Assembly: GCA_947247005.1 (NCBI GenBank)
Contig: OX365944.1
Coordinates: 58,696,096-58,760,095, forward strand
Direction: 5' to 3'
Length of the DNA: 64,000 bases
Source: Spisula solida
Taxonomy: Eukaryota; Mollusca; Bivalvia; Venerida; Mactridae
The notes under the pieces are model-generated. The model did no database searches. It saw only the letters and a program-made list of their open reading frames with translations, and was not told where the DNA came from. Made by a program: the position numbers and the translations under genes. This document shows, piece by piece, positions 42,200-54,078 of this stretch. The number at the start of each line of letters is the position of its first letter. The stretch's first letter is position 1.

Positions 42200-42306
42200 T
42201 GTAACAGGTTTGAAAATATTTCTATGTTTTTCAATTTCTCTGTAGATTCATTAATTTGTGTAACAGGTTTGAAAGTCTATTTCTATGTTTTTCAATTTCC
42301 CTGTAG
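42200..42306 (+). repeat. 59 bp two-copy tandem duplication
   Basis: GTAACAGGTTTGAAA, then TTTCTATGTTTTTCAATTTC recurs 59 bp downstream. The second copy has a few changes. Confidence 0.8.
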
Positions 42307-45300
42307 CATGTCGTATCTAATAACTTGAGAAACATGTTTTCCCTGCAGTAAGAATCTGGTTTAGTAATTACCAAACCTCCAACTGTGAAGTCAACCCTGC
42401 CACTGTGAGTTGTACTGTTTCATGTCAAGTATTCATTTAACACCAGGGAGCATGTTGTCTTGTGTATTCTAGTGAATAAATGCACTTTGAAAATTGCATG
42501 GTGAAACTATGTGTCAGTCTTGTCATGAAATTGCCAACATAATCTTAATGGTGAGCTCCTGAGCGTGTTTCCGTAGTTTTTCCACATGTCAAACATTCAG
42601 TACTACAGTGTATACATTGACAGAACAACACACTAATTATATAGCTGTATGTTGCATCATGTTATAAGAACATCTATAGCATCTCAATAGTCAACACAAA
42701 AAGATAATATCTATTCAGACTGGGAAGGCAGCACTCAACTTAACCAGCTGAGCATACAAGTCACAATGCCCAACTAAACAAGTAAAAGAATCACCCAATT
42801 CTAAGCTGTCGAAAAGTAGAGAGAAGATAACTTATAACTGACAAATCAAAGCATGTACATCGTGCCACATGGTCATGTGGGATAGTCATGTGGGATGCCC
42901 AAGTTGGTTCAAGCAAATGTACCATAAGAGCGTTATATTGGATCACCAAAACCAAATGGAGACTTCATACACCTAGAAAATTTGTAAGGTATTACATTCA
43001 CCCTTGAGTGTTTGTTAATCAAAGTACTGTTGATCATCTTATAAGTCAGATAAATTATGCAGCGGCTTTATCACAAGAGCAGAGAACTGTTTTCTGGACA
43101 ATGCTTGCAGTCTGGTAACTTTACACTGAAATTGTTAATAGCTGCTGGGTGATAGTTCAATAACATATGCTAATTGCATATAAGACAATCATGTTTCTAG
43201 ATCCTCAATCCTCAACCACCTTATAGCAGTGTGAATGGTCATTGGGGATTCTGAGCTGCAGTATCTGTGGTCCAGTGAGTGAGCTGGCAAACTGAAGTGA
43301 TTCATCAGTTTAATAGATTGACAACTGAAAATACAGCAGTTGTCAATCAAGTACCGGTACATACAAAGTTAAATGAGTTTTCACTTGATAATGTTTGACA
43401 AATAAAGGAAGGCAGAGCAATCTCAGTGTTAACTGGCTTAGCGTTAATTGTGCTGACTGGCATTTTCATAGCAATATTAAGGCAAAAATGTTACGTACTC
43501 CAAAAAACTTTTTTGATGAAGCAACAAGGAAGACAATAGCTGAGTCAACACCTTACGCTATCAGTCTCCTGCTACCAACAACTGTCACAATGTCATTGTT
43601 TGAAATATGCAGACACTATTCAGTAATTTCACAGGGAATTTACAGAATTATTTGAATGATGGAACTGCCAAGTATTTGCATATATCATCTACACTGTATA
43701 ACAACTAATGAAAACTGATCGTATATTGTTATAGAATAATTGAAAATAATCTACTTCATAGTAGCAAAGTATAAGAGAAGATCCTGAAATGAATAAATGG
43801 AGTGTGTAAGTGTATTAGGGAAAGTATTTGTTATCAGTGATTTGGAGGCTTGGAAAGTGAAGAAACTTGTCCAACTCAAGCTCGTCTGTGCCAAACAAGT
43901 CAAGATTTGTAAAGGAGAGAATTGCTTGTAATGATAAATGTAGTCTGTATGATTCAAAGCTTGTCGTCATTCAGCGCAAGCAATCTGAAAAATTCAAGCA
44001 AAGTGGAAGAAATAAATGATTTTCTAGCGCTGGAAATTCTGAGTGTGTCAGAGATTTTCGATGGTTGAAGAGGTTCATGGGAAATCAGGTGATTAATCAG
44101 GATCATTGTTCTCCTTCGTCATTGAACTTCCAACATAGTAACATTGATCTTGGTCATTGAGAAGCATTATTCTTGTAGATCGATGTCATAAAAAGCTTTT
44201 CTCCTAGACTGCTGGTCTATAAGGAGAAATACATTTCTATAAGTTGGTGTATGGTCACAATTGATTGCATGCCAACAACAAGCTGACAGGCAGCAGCAAC
44301 CCTAATATACCATTTATGGAAGCGTGGTATAGTCAATTAATTAAAGACCCAAGTCTGTTATATCCTGATTTAATGAAACCAGTTCCCTGGATACTGCATA
44401 CTGGAAGCTTTCCTTGGAAAAGAACTTCCATAGAATTCCTTTAGTACATGTAATTCTAATTGAATGCCAATGCTCCAATATGGTCACATACTGACAGAAG
44501 GTGGATAACAATGCCAATATTTTGACTTGTGAGAACACTCCGTAGCATTTAAGTTCAGTGTAACTTCCTGGTGATATGATTATTATGATGAATGTAACAA
44601 ACAACAAGCAGCGATCTTTGGACAACCAGCACCATATAAACATTTCAACACATCTTCTTTCATACCTCTGTGTCTGCCTCATCATCAAACAGAAAACCAC
44701 TCTACAATTGCCAATTTCTCAATCAACACTCGATCATATACTGTTAAAACAACCCTTTGTTTGAAGAAACCATATTGAACTTTGTTGTCTGGCTGCAAAA
44801 TCGTTTTTTTATTACATAGTCTGAGTGTGTCACATAAAAAATGCTCTCCAGTCAGTTAGCAACTGTTATGTGTCAATAGAATGAACTGGTTTTCAATATG
44901 TTTGTTCATGCACCTTCACCTACAGAGACCTATCACGATAGAACATAATGTAGACACATGTTGCCTGACATATCAATATACAGTAGACTATTTATTATCA
45001 TATTTCATCTATGTAATCAAGGAAAGAAAAATACACTGGGGCATGACATGCAAACTATCCGTTCTTGAAGTCAATATACCGTACATGCAATGATTGCAAT
45101 CTCTGAGATTTGATTACATGTCTGAAGTTGCCCATAACTCCTCTACCCGTCTCCGGAATCTGTCTCTATAGCGACGTACGGAACATGAGTTATCTATTCT
45201 GTTCTAAAATATGGTCATCTTAAAATATAAAAACCTCTGATTAAATTTTAGTTTATTAAACAGCAGTGTTTATCACGCTTGAATTATGAATAGAACCAAT

Positions 45301-46345
45301 ATAATTGTCTACAAAGGCTTTCAAAAGCCTCAGGGAAGTTGTTGGCAGCGAAAAGTTGACGCATCTTTTCGTCTGCTTCTTTAATCTCATATAACAAAAC
45401 GTTCCATTAACTTATTCCATTAATATTTCATGGGATGGAAGTTAGGCTCAATTAAATGGTATGAAGTTTGACGGTGCAAAAATATTACATGCAATTTAAT
45501 TCATTTAAAGTATGTTGCTGGCACAACTAACATCCAGGTCAAACAAGTAGACAGCTCAGGGAAACACAAGCTTATATTACAACAGATAACAGATAGGTAA
45601 AATAAGAATGTAACATTTAACTAGATATTAAAATTACATAACTTTCATATTTTTTTTAAAGGTCATTTAAAATTTGAAAGAATATATTTTTTTTAAGAAA
45701 TACAGGGTTGCATCATAAGAGCTTACTTAAAGCAATCTATTGTAATAGAGGAACATCAACTTGATATTAAATAGGTCACTAAAACGAAACAATATATTTC
45801 TTTTATAGTCCAGTCAGGCTACAAATCCAGTGACGCAGCGGTCGAGTCCACTATAACAGTGTAAAACCAATTATAAAGGCTTATACTGTATAAACAACTA
45901 TAATATCAATGCTGAACTAAAATACTAAACTTTGCTCTACCTGTTTAGACAATGGTTGTGATTTTTTGCGTACACATAAAATGCAACGTCACTGTCACAA
46001 TATCCTAACTGGACTATAACTTAAACAATGACATTACTTGACGCTTTATATGTATACGTACAACACTCCTATAATACTATAGTAAACCTTTGAGAGAAAA
46101 TAGTGTACCAAACAATACGAGTATGTGTGACCTTTGTTGAAGTAATTGCAATTAGAAAACATAATATTTGACATTATACTAGAAAAGAATAAGTAATTAG
46201 CAATTACCCCAGTATTGTTATGTGAAAGACAAATTTGCCCAAGGACTTAAAATGAAGACCAGCTGCTGCTCTTTAGACAAAACAATGATATAATTACATT
46301 ATATCTATAAACAGAATGACTTCAAAAAATACTAGAACAACCTCA
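42307..46345. other. AT-rich noncoding stretch
   Basis: ORFs of up to 119 codons (44341-44700, minus strand) have no recognisable domain and no splice context. Nothing else stood out. Confidence 0.35.
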
Positions 46346-46594
46346 GTCCAGAGCAGTGGTGCAGGTCACCCTTCTCTTTGAATTTTAAACTAGATCAATT
46401 TTCCCTCTCCAGAGAAGTGGTGGCGTGGGTCACCCTTCTCTTTGATTTACTAGATCAATTTTCCCTCTCCAGAGCAGTGGTGGCGTGGGTCACCCATCTC
46501 TTTGAACAAATACATAAATTTTCCCTCTCCAGAGCAGTTTTAAAAGTGGGGGGGGGGGGCACCTTTCTCCTATGAACAAATTAATCAATTTTCC
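46346..46594 (+). repeat. 60 bp tandem repeat, about 4 copies, with poly-G
   Basis: AATTTTCCCTCTCCAGAGCA, then GTGGTGGCGTGGGTCACCC recurs at exact 60-base spacing. The last unit has a run of 12 G (46548-46559) in place of the GGTGGCGTGGG part, suggesting slippage. Confidence 0.9.
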
Positions 46595-47157
46595 ATATAG
46601 AACAAATAATACAATAGATTAATGTCTCCCATGTAACAACTTCAAGCATCACAAAGGGTACACATGTTGCTTTGTGGAGGATGTGCTGCATGTGACTGTG
46701 GCATCCTCAGTCTCAGATTTGAATTTCTGAAGTTCAAATATATGTTCTTTAAGTGCTCCTAGTGACTGATAGGCATGCAGGAATAAAGCTAATTATTGTT
46801 TACATCTAAGATTTGACAGACAGCCATCTTGAATTAAGATACAGGTTGTTATCTCGGTGAGGCAGGATAGGCTGTTCTGATCAGGGGAAAATTAGCCACA
46901 AATTGAGCTTATTTATGAAATGAAATACAACCAGCATGTTTTAATAATATTCAGACATATTTCCTTGCAGGAAATGACTTAATGATCTTGCGAACATTTT
47001 GAATTTTTGGTTGGGGATATTGCATGATTATTTACATTATAGTGGCACAAGCCTGACACCTCATAATCACAACATGAGCCATGTTACAGTGCATCTCATT
47101 ATCTAGACATCAGCCAAGATTCTGCATTCAACAGCATGCATTGACATGATAGTAAAT
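46595..47157. other. Noncoding stretch, nothing recognised
   Basis: AT-rich sequence. No feature is supported. Confidence 0.35.
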
Positions 47158-47353
47158 ACTGTAAACCAATTTACTTTCGCAAATACTAACTTTCACGTTT
47201 TGCTAATCGTTGGCATATTAGCATTTTTAAGTTTCCCACACTGTCCGTATTATTGCTTTTAGCACTTTCGCGGCGATTTAATTTTGCGAAATTCTACCAC
47301 TCGCAAACTCTGCGAAATTAAATTGTGCAAAATAATTTCTAGATTTACAGTAA
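47158..47353. mobile_element. About 190 bp MITE with TACTGTAAA termini
   Basis: TACTGTAAACC and GATTTACAGTA are inverted ends. The interior has paired TTTCGCAAA / TTGCGAAAT and CTCTGCGAAATTAAATT motifs, making an imperfect foldback with CpG patches in AT-rich surroundings. Confidence 0.65.
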
Positions 47354-49444
47354 AATAATCAGCCCATGATTCTAAGAAAACTATTACAACACAAACACAG
47401 TAGTAATATCATATGTTTGGGTAATAATATAGCGTCAGTTGCCAAAATGTGATCATTATTAATGTGCCTTCAGTCCACAACTTCAATCAATGTATAACTC
47501 CATGCAGCACTATAAATTGCTGAATGAAAATAAACACATGGCCTTTCATACTTTTAATAACCATTTCTGAATTAGCTCCTTAATATATCAAACTTTAGTA
47601 TATGTTCAATTAGCTGTGTATGTTTGAATACTTTCCTGTGCCGATGTTATGTAGTCCTAATAATATAATAATCTAGTATTTTAGTGTTCATTTGTTGTAT
47701 ATATTGCACATTATCAGTGTTGTAACTAGGTGCAACTGGTGGAGTGTATTAAAGGCAGCAGAGGTTTCTTTAGGTGAGAATGTGACAAACCTATACGTCA
47801 TTCTAGTACTGTCATACAATATAAGAGTTTTGAGACAATGTTAAGGTCCTTCCAAATGACAACCAGGTCTGTTCAGGATCACATTAATGGTGACAAACGA
47901 CATTTGACAGTCACCTTCTGTTATACAGTAACCAGATCTTGATGTACATGTGCTACTATATAATGTCACATTGGATGGTAAATCTTGTATTAGCTAGATA
48001 TTGCTTTTAGTGAAAGCAGAACATCAACCAAATTACTGTTTGTAGATCACATATAATTTGGACAAGGACTTAATGAACTTACTTAAAATCCAGTCAAATG
48101 TTGCAAAGTCTAGAAAAGCATAATTATGTTCATACCAACATTGAAAAGGACATTATCCATGTTACAAATCATAACAGAACACATCAAGTGCAATACTTTC
48201 CTCCGTACCAAGCTTAAATTCCCTGTTTAAGATCAAAGGAATGACCACAACGAAAGAATAAAGTGGTCACGGAATTAATTTAATAGATTTGTGTTGTGTT
48301 AGGCCATGGTATACCTTCGACCACCTAAGGTAGCTTACTTGTGTGTGGATCGACGAACAACCAAACGGACAGACAAACAGGACAATTAATTATAAGATAC
48401 ATTAAGCAGAATACGACACAAGGAAATCCTCATATTTCTCTTCTTGCATACAGGATATTATTATAAGCTTTCTCTCCTCATCAAACCAAACATTTTCCTG
48501 GCACCTACATTATACATACAATGTTGCTGGAGACAAGAACGGTATTAACCAATCAGCTTTTAATCCAGAAACATTGACAAATTGCTGTATATCCACTCTA
48601 TCATAGCAGCATGACAGGAAGGCATCTCCATATATTGAAGCCTGGATTTTATAGGAACATTACATACATTATTCTCAGATTGATACCTTAGTATTGCTGT
48701 AGGGTATTAAACCTACTCACTGCCTTTAATACATATGTAAATAGGTTTTTCTGTAGCAGACATACCCTAATGGAGAATTTTCTAACTTTTTAATAAATAA
48801 ATACACTGAAATGCCGTCAGGGGATTTTCACAAAGTTTTAACTTCCCATGAATCTCTCTGCAGTTTAATGTTGTAATGAGACGGTGTCTAGTATTACAAT
48901 ATAATAACCCAAGAGGTTTAGATTGCGCAATATCTAACAGCTGATACAAAGCTTGTGATGGTTCAAACCCCAGCTTTAGCGTGATTGATCTGCCAACTTC
49001 ACAATCCCAGAATTTGTGGATGATAAATGGTAAGCGACCCAGACAGCAATCATGGAATCCCTGAGAATTATACAAGTTAACTTAATATCGTACATTTAAA
49101 TTAAATTAAATAACTCATACACTTGATTGAACATATATAAGTTTGAAGCACAATTCACCCTGAATGTGGCAGGAAAAAGATAATAACATATCAGACAAGG
49201 AACTGGCAGCATTCAACAGAAACAGCAGAGCCAAACACATCATCTGTACTAAGCAAACCTACTGTCATTAAAATCTACCTTAAGCCAACATCAAGGTGAG
49301 TCTGTTGATCAAGCATTTAGCCTATAATACTCTGACAGATTCCTGGGGACAACTCGGATAGAATTAAGATGAAAAATAATCAAGTTTGGCTCTCTACAAA
49401 GTTCTGTGTCTTAAATCGGAGAGCGATTAACAAGCTGACATTGT
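47354..49444. other. AT-rich noncoding stretch
   Basis: A weak tRNA-like GGGGTTTGAACCATC segment is readable on the minus strand near 48960-48980. No exon is supported. Confidence 0.35.
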
Positions 49445-49690
49445 CCATGCTCCCTGATCCTGCCATACTGCCTGAATCTGCTCGCCAGCTGGCAGCCTAA
49501 TTTACTGTAAAATAGAGCATACCCTGGCTCCCTGATCCAGCCATACTGTTTGAATCTGCTCGCTAGCTGGCAGCCTAATTTACTGTAAAATAGAGCATAC
49601 ACTGGCTCCCTGATCCAGCCATACTGCTCTCTGTTGGAAATTACTTGCCAGCCAGCAGCCTAATATACTGTAAAATAGAGCAAGTACATT
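49445..49690 (+). repeat. 78 bp tandem repeat, 3 copies
   Basis: TCCCTGATCC starts recur at 49451, 49529 and 49607 (period 78). Each unit includes GAATCTGCTCGCCAGCTGGC, then TTTACTGTAAAATAGAGCAT. The third copy is more diverged. TACTGTAAAA also occurs at the end of the 61680 TIR element. Confidence 0.88.
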
Positions 49691-50219
49691 GTTTGAGATG
49701 GAGGAGATATGAGGAGCTATTTAAACCAATACATTACCAAGCAAGAGATAATGTCCCAAACTATTTGTCTGTAAAACATAACCTGAATGCAGGCACCAGA
49801 TGCTATCAACAAACGTGAAGCCAACAATCTGGCTCCCAGAACATCCACTGTAAGTGAAACGTCTGTATAATATAACAACAATATTGGAAATGTTCATCAA
49901 AATGTCAATGATGTCCATTGTTAGTTCTTTACTGACCATCTCGGACCATAATCATGTCAGATAACGACATTTACTTGTCTATGGTCATTCCATTAATGGA
50001 CATCTGAAGTCTATAATCAACTAGTTTAGAGGAAACTAGTCTGGATCAAATGTCAGTATGTATCGAGATCATGCCAACTTAGAGAAGTTTTATACACACC
50101 AGCATACTGCAATAAAACCTACCATTATAAGTAATGATACATCACCACTAATTTTAGGACAATGTTCCAGTTTACAGTTTACATGTCCAATGTCTGTGAC
50201 CTCTATATATAGATAAGAG

Positions 50220-50870
50220 TGCTGACTGCCTACAATCTTAAGAGTTTGAAGTCTGTCGTTCCGAGACGTCAGTGACCTTGGAGTTCTGCCAGTGACCTTG
50301 GCATCCTGCCATTGACATTGGAGATTCATGTCACTGACCCTTGAAGTGTTCTGTCTGTTACTTTGGAATATTTTGTCTGCTACTATTGAATTCTGGCAGT
50401 GACCCTGGAGTCCTCCCAGTGACCTTGAAATCCTGCCAGTAATCTTGGGAGTCCTGCAAACAACATTGAAGTGCTCCGCCAATGACATTGAAGTGTTCAG
50501 TCTTAATGGACCTAATGGAATGTTCTGTCTGTGACCTTTGAATTTTGCAAATGACATGGGTGTCCTTCAATTACATTGGAGTGTTCTGCCACTGACTTTG
50601 AAGCGTTCTGTCTGTGACCTTGGAGTGACCTTGGAGTGACCTTGCAATCCTACCAGCGACCTTGGTGTCATGTCAGTTACATTGCATTGTTTTTTCTGAG
50701 CCATGGAAAGTTCTGTCTGTGACATTGGAGCATAATTTTGACTGTGAGATTGGTTTACTATCTGTGATCTTGAATGTCCTGTCTGTGACCTAATGAAATA
50801 TTATGCCAAAATCCTTGAGTGTCCTGCATGTTGCCGTCATGTAGCATGCACTCCGTGGCATTATCTAGCT
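50220..50870 (+). repeat. Degenerate about 22 bp array rich in TGACCTTGG
   Basis: Phrases such as GTGACCTTGGAGT, TTCTGTCTGTGACCTTGG and CCTGCCAGTGACCTTG recur many times with point changes. An exact TGACCTTGA lies near 50425. The 155-codon minus-strand ORF here follows from the repeat. Confidence 0.7.
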
Positions 50871-51294
50871 TATCATGCAGTGTCTCAAGTTAGGACAAAC
50901 TAAGCATTAATGGCAGACAGACAGACAATGCCACTTATCGTATGCAAGTTAATGATATGTCTGGAATGCTTATAATCAGGATAAATTAGCGGTTGTAACA
51001 ACAATTGTCTACTTCCGTGACTTACTGCTATATTTGAATAATAGACCAGGCTATATTAGTCAGACCCCAACTATGTCCAGTATAATGATACATGCATTTA
51101 TATACAGTGGCTGACCAAACCATATAAATGATGATATCTGTCTGAAATACTGACAAGGTAATAGACCAGTGCCAATAGAACAGTGTCCTGTTACTTGTTC
51201 CATCTGAAATGAAGCAGCAATATACCAAGTAAATTCTCCCTCAGCATGATTAACATGCATAAGTCCTACATTAGCAAACTAATAATTGCAAATG
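50871..51294. other. Noncoding stretch between arrays
   Basis: No feature is supported. Confidence 0.35.
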
Positions 51295-52168
51295 TGGTAC
51301 CTCACAAGGGAGACAAGTCACTATGTGGCATCCCACAAGAGAAACAATTCACTATGTTATACCACACAAGGGAGCCAATTCATTATATGGTACAACACAA
51401 GGGAGACAATTCACTATGTTGTACCACACAAGGGAGACAATTCACTATGTTGTACCACACAAGAGAGACAATTTACTATATGGTACCACACAAGGGAGAT
51501 AATTCACTATATGGTACAACACAAGGTAGACAATTCACTATATGGTACAACACAAGGGAGACAATTCACTATATGTTACAACACAAGGGAGACAATTCAC
51601 TATATGGTACCACACAAGGGAGACAATTCACTATGTTGTACCACACAAGGGAGACAATTCAGTATGTGGTACCACACAAGAGAGACAATTCACTATGCTG
51701 TACCACAAAAGGCAGACAATTCACTATGTTGTACCACACAAGGGAGACAATTCAGTATGTGGTACCACACAAGAGAGACAATTCACTATGTTGTACCACA
51801 CAAGGGAGACAATTAATTATATGGTACCACACAAGGGAGACAAGTCACTATATGGTACCACACAAGGGAGACAATTCACTATGTTGTACCACACAAGGGA
51901 GACAATTCACTATGTTGTACCACACAAGGCAGACAATTCACTATGTTGTACCACACAAGGGAGACAATTCAGTATGTGGTACCACACAAGAGAGACAATT
52001 CACTATGTTGTACCACACAATGCAGACAATTCACTATATGGTACCACACAAGGGAGACAATTCACTATGTTGTACCACACAAGGCAGACAATTCACTGTA
52101 TGGTACCACACAAGGGAGACAATTCACTATATGGTACCACACAAGGGAGACAATTCACTATGTTGTAT
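51295..52168 (+). repeat. 31 bp minisatellite, about 28 copies
   Basis: Unit CACACAAGGGAGACAATTCA, then CTATGTTGTAC, with TATG(G/T)TGGTAC and AGAGAGAC/GGCAGAC variants. 874 bp divided by 31 gives 28 copies. The unit has no stop in any plus frame and 31 is not a multiple of 3, so all three plus frames stay open and cycle through one 31-residue period; the 310-codon ORF follows from this. Confidence 0.95.
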
Positions 52169-52804
52169 CAAAATTTGATGGAAAAAACAAAGAATGAATA
52201 ATCTTAATGACACTCTGGAGAAGTTAAGTCTAATCTTAAAACCACATGAAGTCAGTATGGTTCAACAGAGAGGTAATGATCTTCAACTTGAATAAATATA
52301 AATGTTATAGAATGTATGACGTGTCTATATCAATGATGAATGTTTTAATATGGACAATTTACCATAGCTTGATGAATTCATCTGATATACTATTCAGTTG
52401 AGTCAGATTACAGAAATGAGTTTTAAATGATACTGATATGAATGTGCATGTATTTATATTCTCCCCCAGCATACATATAGAAAACAGGGGGACGCCAGTA
52501 TTACATAAATTAACCTGTAGGTTATAAAGCTTCTGCTATAATAATCACTATGACATGATTAAACATAATATGAAAGGACAAGATCTGAAGTTAAAGGGGG
52601 TTGTTACCCTTGAAAAACATCACCTTTGCTGACCATGGTTTATCATGGCATTTCACAGTGGCAACGGTAAAGCATGTGAAACATTGTATCATGATGGTCA
52701 AACCATTTGTTGACACAATGGTCAGCCTTCTGTTTCAGAATTGACATCCTGTCATCTGATTGATCTTACCTAGTCAATTAACAATCAAACATTGGTAAAA
52801 CCAA
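52169..52804. other. Noncoding stretch, nothing recognised
   Basis: AT-rich sequence. No feature is supported. Confidence 0.35.
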
Positions 52805-53109
52805 GAGCCCGTTGCCAAACAAAATCGCTACCAAGCACTCGATAGCACTATGCTAGGAAAGAGCTTGCTTCAAAAAAGCTCTACGTAGCAGACAAAGCGA
52901 ACAATTATTACTACCTACTAGCCGACCAATTAATGCGCAGCAAAGCACTACCGAAGCAGTTCATTGCATAAGAAAGCACTCGATAGTGCTCGTCTAGCAA
53001 AGAGCTGAGAAACGGTGGGCACTGCTCGCTGGTAGCATGTCGTTGCATAGATGTAGTAAAGCACTTCCAAAAAGTGCTCTGTTGCGCATTATAGTCAGGC
53101 AACGGGCTC
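52805..53109. mobile_element. 305 bp TIR element with perfect 12-base ends
   Basis: GAGCCCGTTGCC and GGCAACGGGCTC are exact inverted ends, with a possible CAA target duplication. The interior holds several AAGCACT / AGTGCT segments in both orientations (AGCACTCGATAGCACT, AAAGCACTCGATAGTGCT), so it can fold in many ways. Confidence 0.82.
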
Positions 53110-53943
53110 CAACTGATTGCTGAGCCACGATTGGCCATGGCAACCATGGCTATATATAAGTGATTTTCTATGCAATGGCAATTGTGACAAGTATATGGCA
53201 CAAACTGAATAAATATTTTGACATTATTTCGAAATTAGTAGATCAAAATTTGCAAATACTGGAAACCAGTCTCATACTCATAGTAATTTGTTATACATTC
53301 ATGTAACACTTAGGAACAATCAATATACATGAACCAGTAATTCCTGATTATTGACAGTCCATAAATAACTGCAGAGTAAACAACTTAAGTCATAAATCTG
53401 TAATCAAGGCATTTACTTAATTTTCAACTAAGGTATCAATTCAGAAAATACAACAATATAGCTTCTTATAGCATATAGAGGGTATATTGATATAAGGAAT
53501 AAGTCTGAGGGACTGGAGACATGGAACTCCAAATAATGTAATTATATGAATAGATAGAACACAAACCAGAAAGTCTGCTCTCACTGTTCACATGAACAAG
53601 ATTAAAGTCTGACGATCAATTGACTTAAATAGATTTATTAAACTTCAACCTGGAACATTACAGACATAATTAAGGTTTGCTTTCTTAGAATGTATAAGGG
53701 AAGGAAGCATCTGCCTCATTCCTGAATGATTCCCACCGGGTTCACAAATGACAAGTTCTATATAGTATACAGTGTTCATAAACAACACTAATTTGACAGT
53801 CGCATAACAAGATATATCCAGGGACACACAGAAAATAAGCTGATCTCAACTTTACGGTTTTTGTGGCAACTTTACCTAAAATTTCCAACAAACATTAAAC
53901 CCTCACAATTTAAGACACAGATTCCATATGAAAAAATACACCC
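53110..53943. other. Noncoding stretch, nothing recognised
   Basis: It contains GGCCATGGCAACCATGGC near 53133, an imperfect relative of the X-box palindromes on the left. No exon is supported. Confidence 0.35.
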
Positions 53944-54078
53944 ATGTATGGCCGGGACTATGTATGTCCGGGACTATGTATGGCCGGGACCATGTATGTC
54001 CGGGACTATGTATGGCCGGGACCATGTATGTCCGGGACTATGTATGGCCAGGACTATGTATGTCCGGGACTATGTATG
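53944..54078 (+). repeat. 16 bp tandem repeat in 32 bp alternating order, 8 units
   Basis: TATGGCCGGGACTATG and TATGTCCGGGACTATG alternate strictly (GCC, TCC, GCC, TCC, and so on) for eight units, a small higher-order repeat. Some units read CCATG or CCAGGAC. All plus frames are open; the short ORFs are by-products. Confidence 0.92.

Noticed and set aside
44341..44700. 119-codon minus-strand ORF
   Set aside because: No recognisable domain, no splice context, and composition like the AT-rich surroundings.
50090..50557. 155-codon minus-strand ORF
   Set aside because: It lies over the degenerate TGACCTTGG array; the residues reflect the repeat, with no domain.
51246..52178. 310-codon plus-strand ORF and overlapping 176- and 219-codon ORFs
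   Set aside because: They translate a 31 bp minisatellite that lacks stops in every plus frame; the three frames give the same cycling peptide. No coding evidence.
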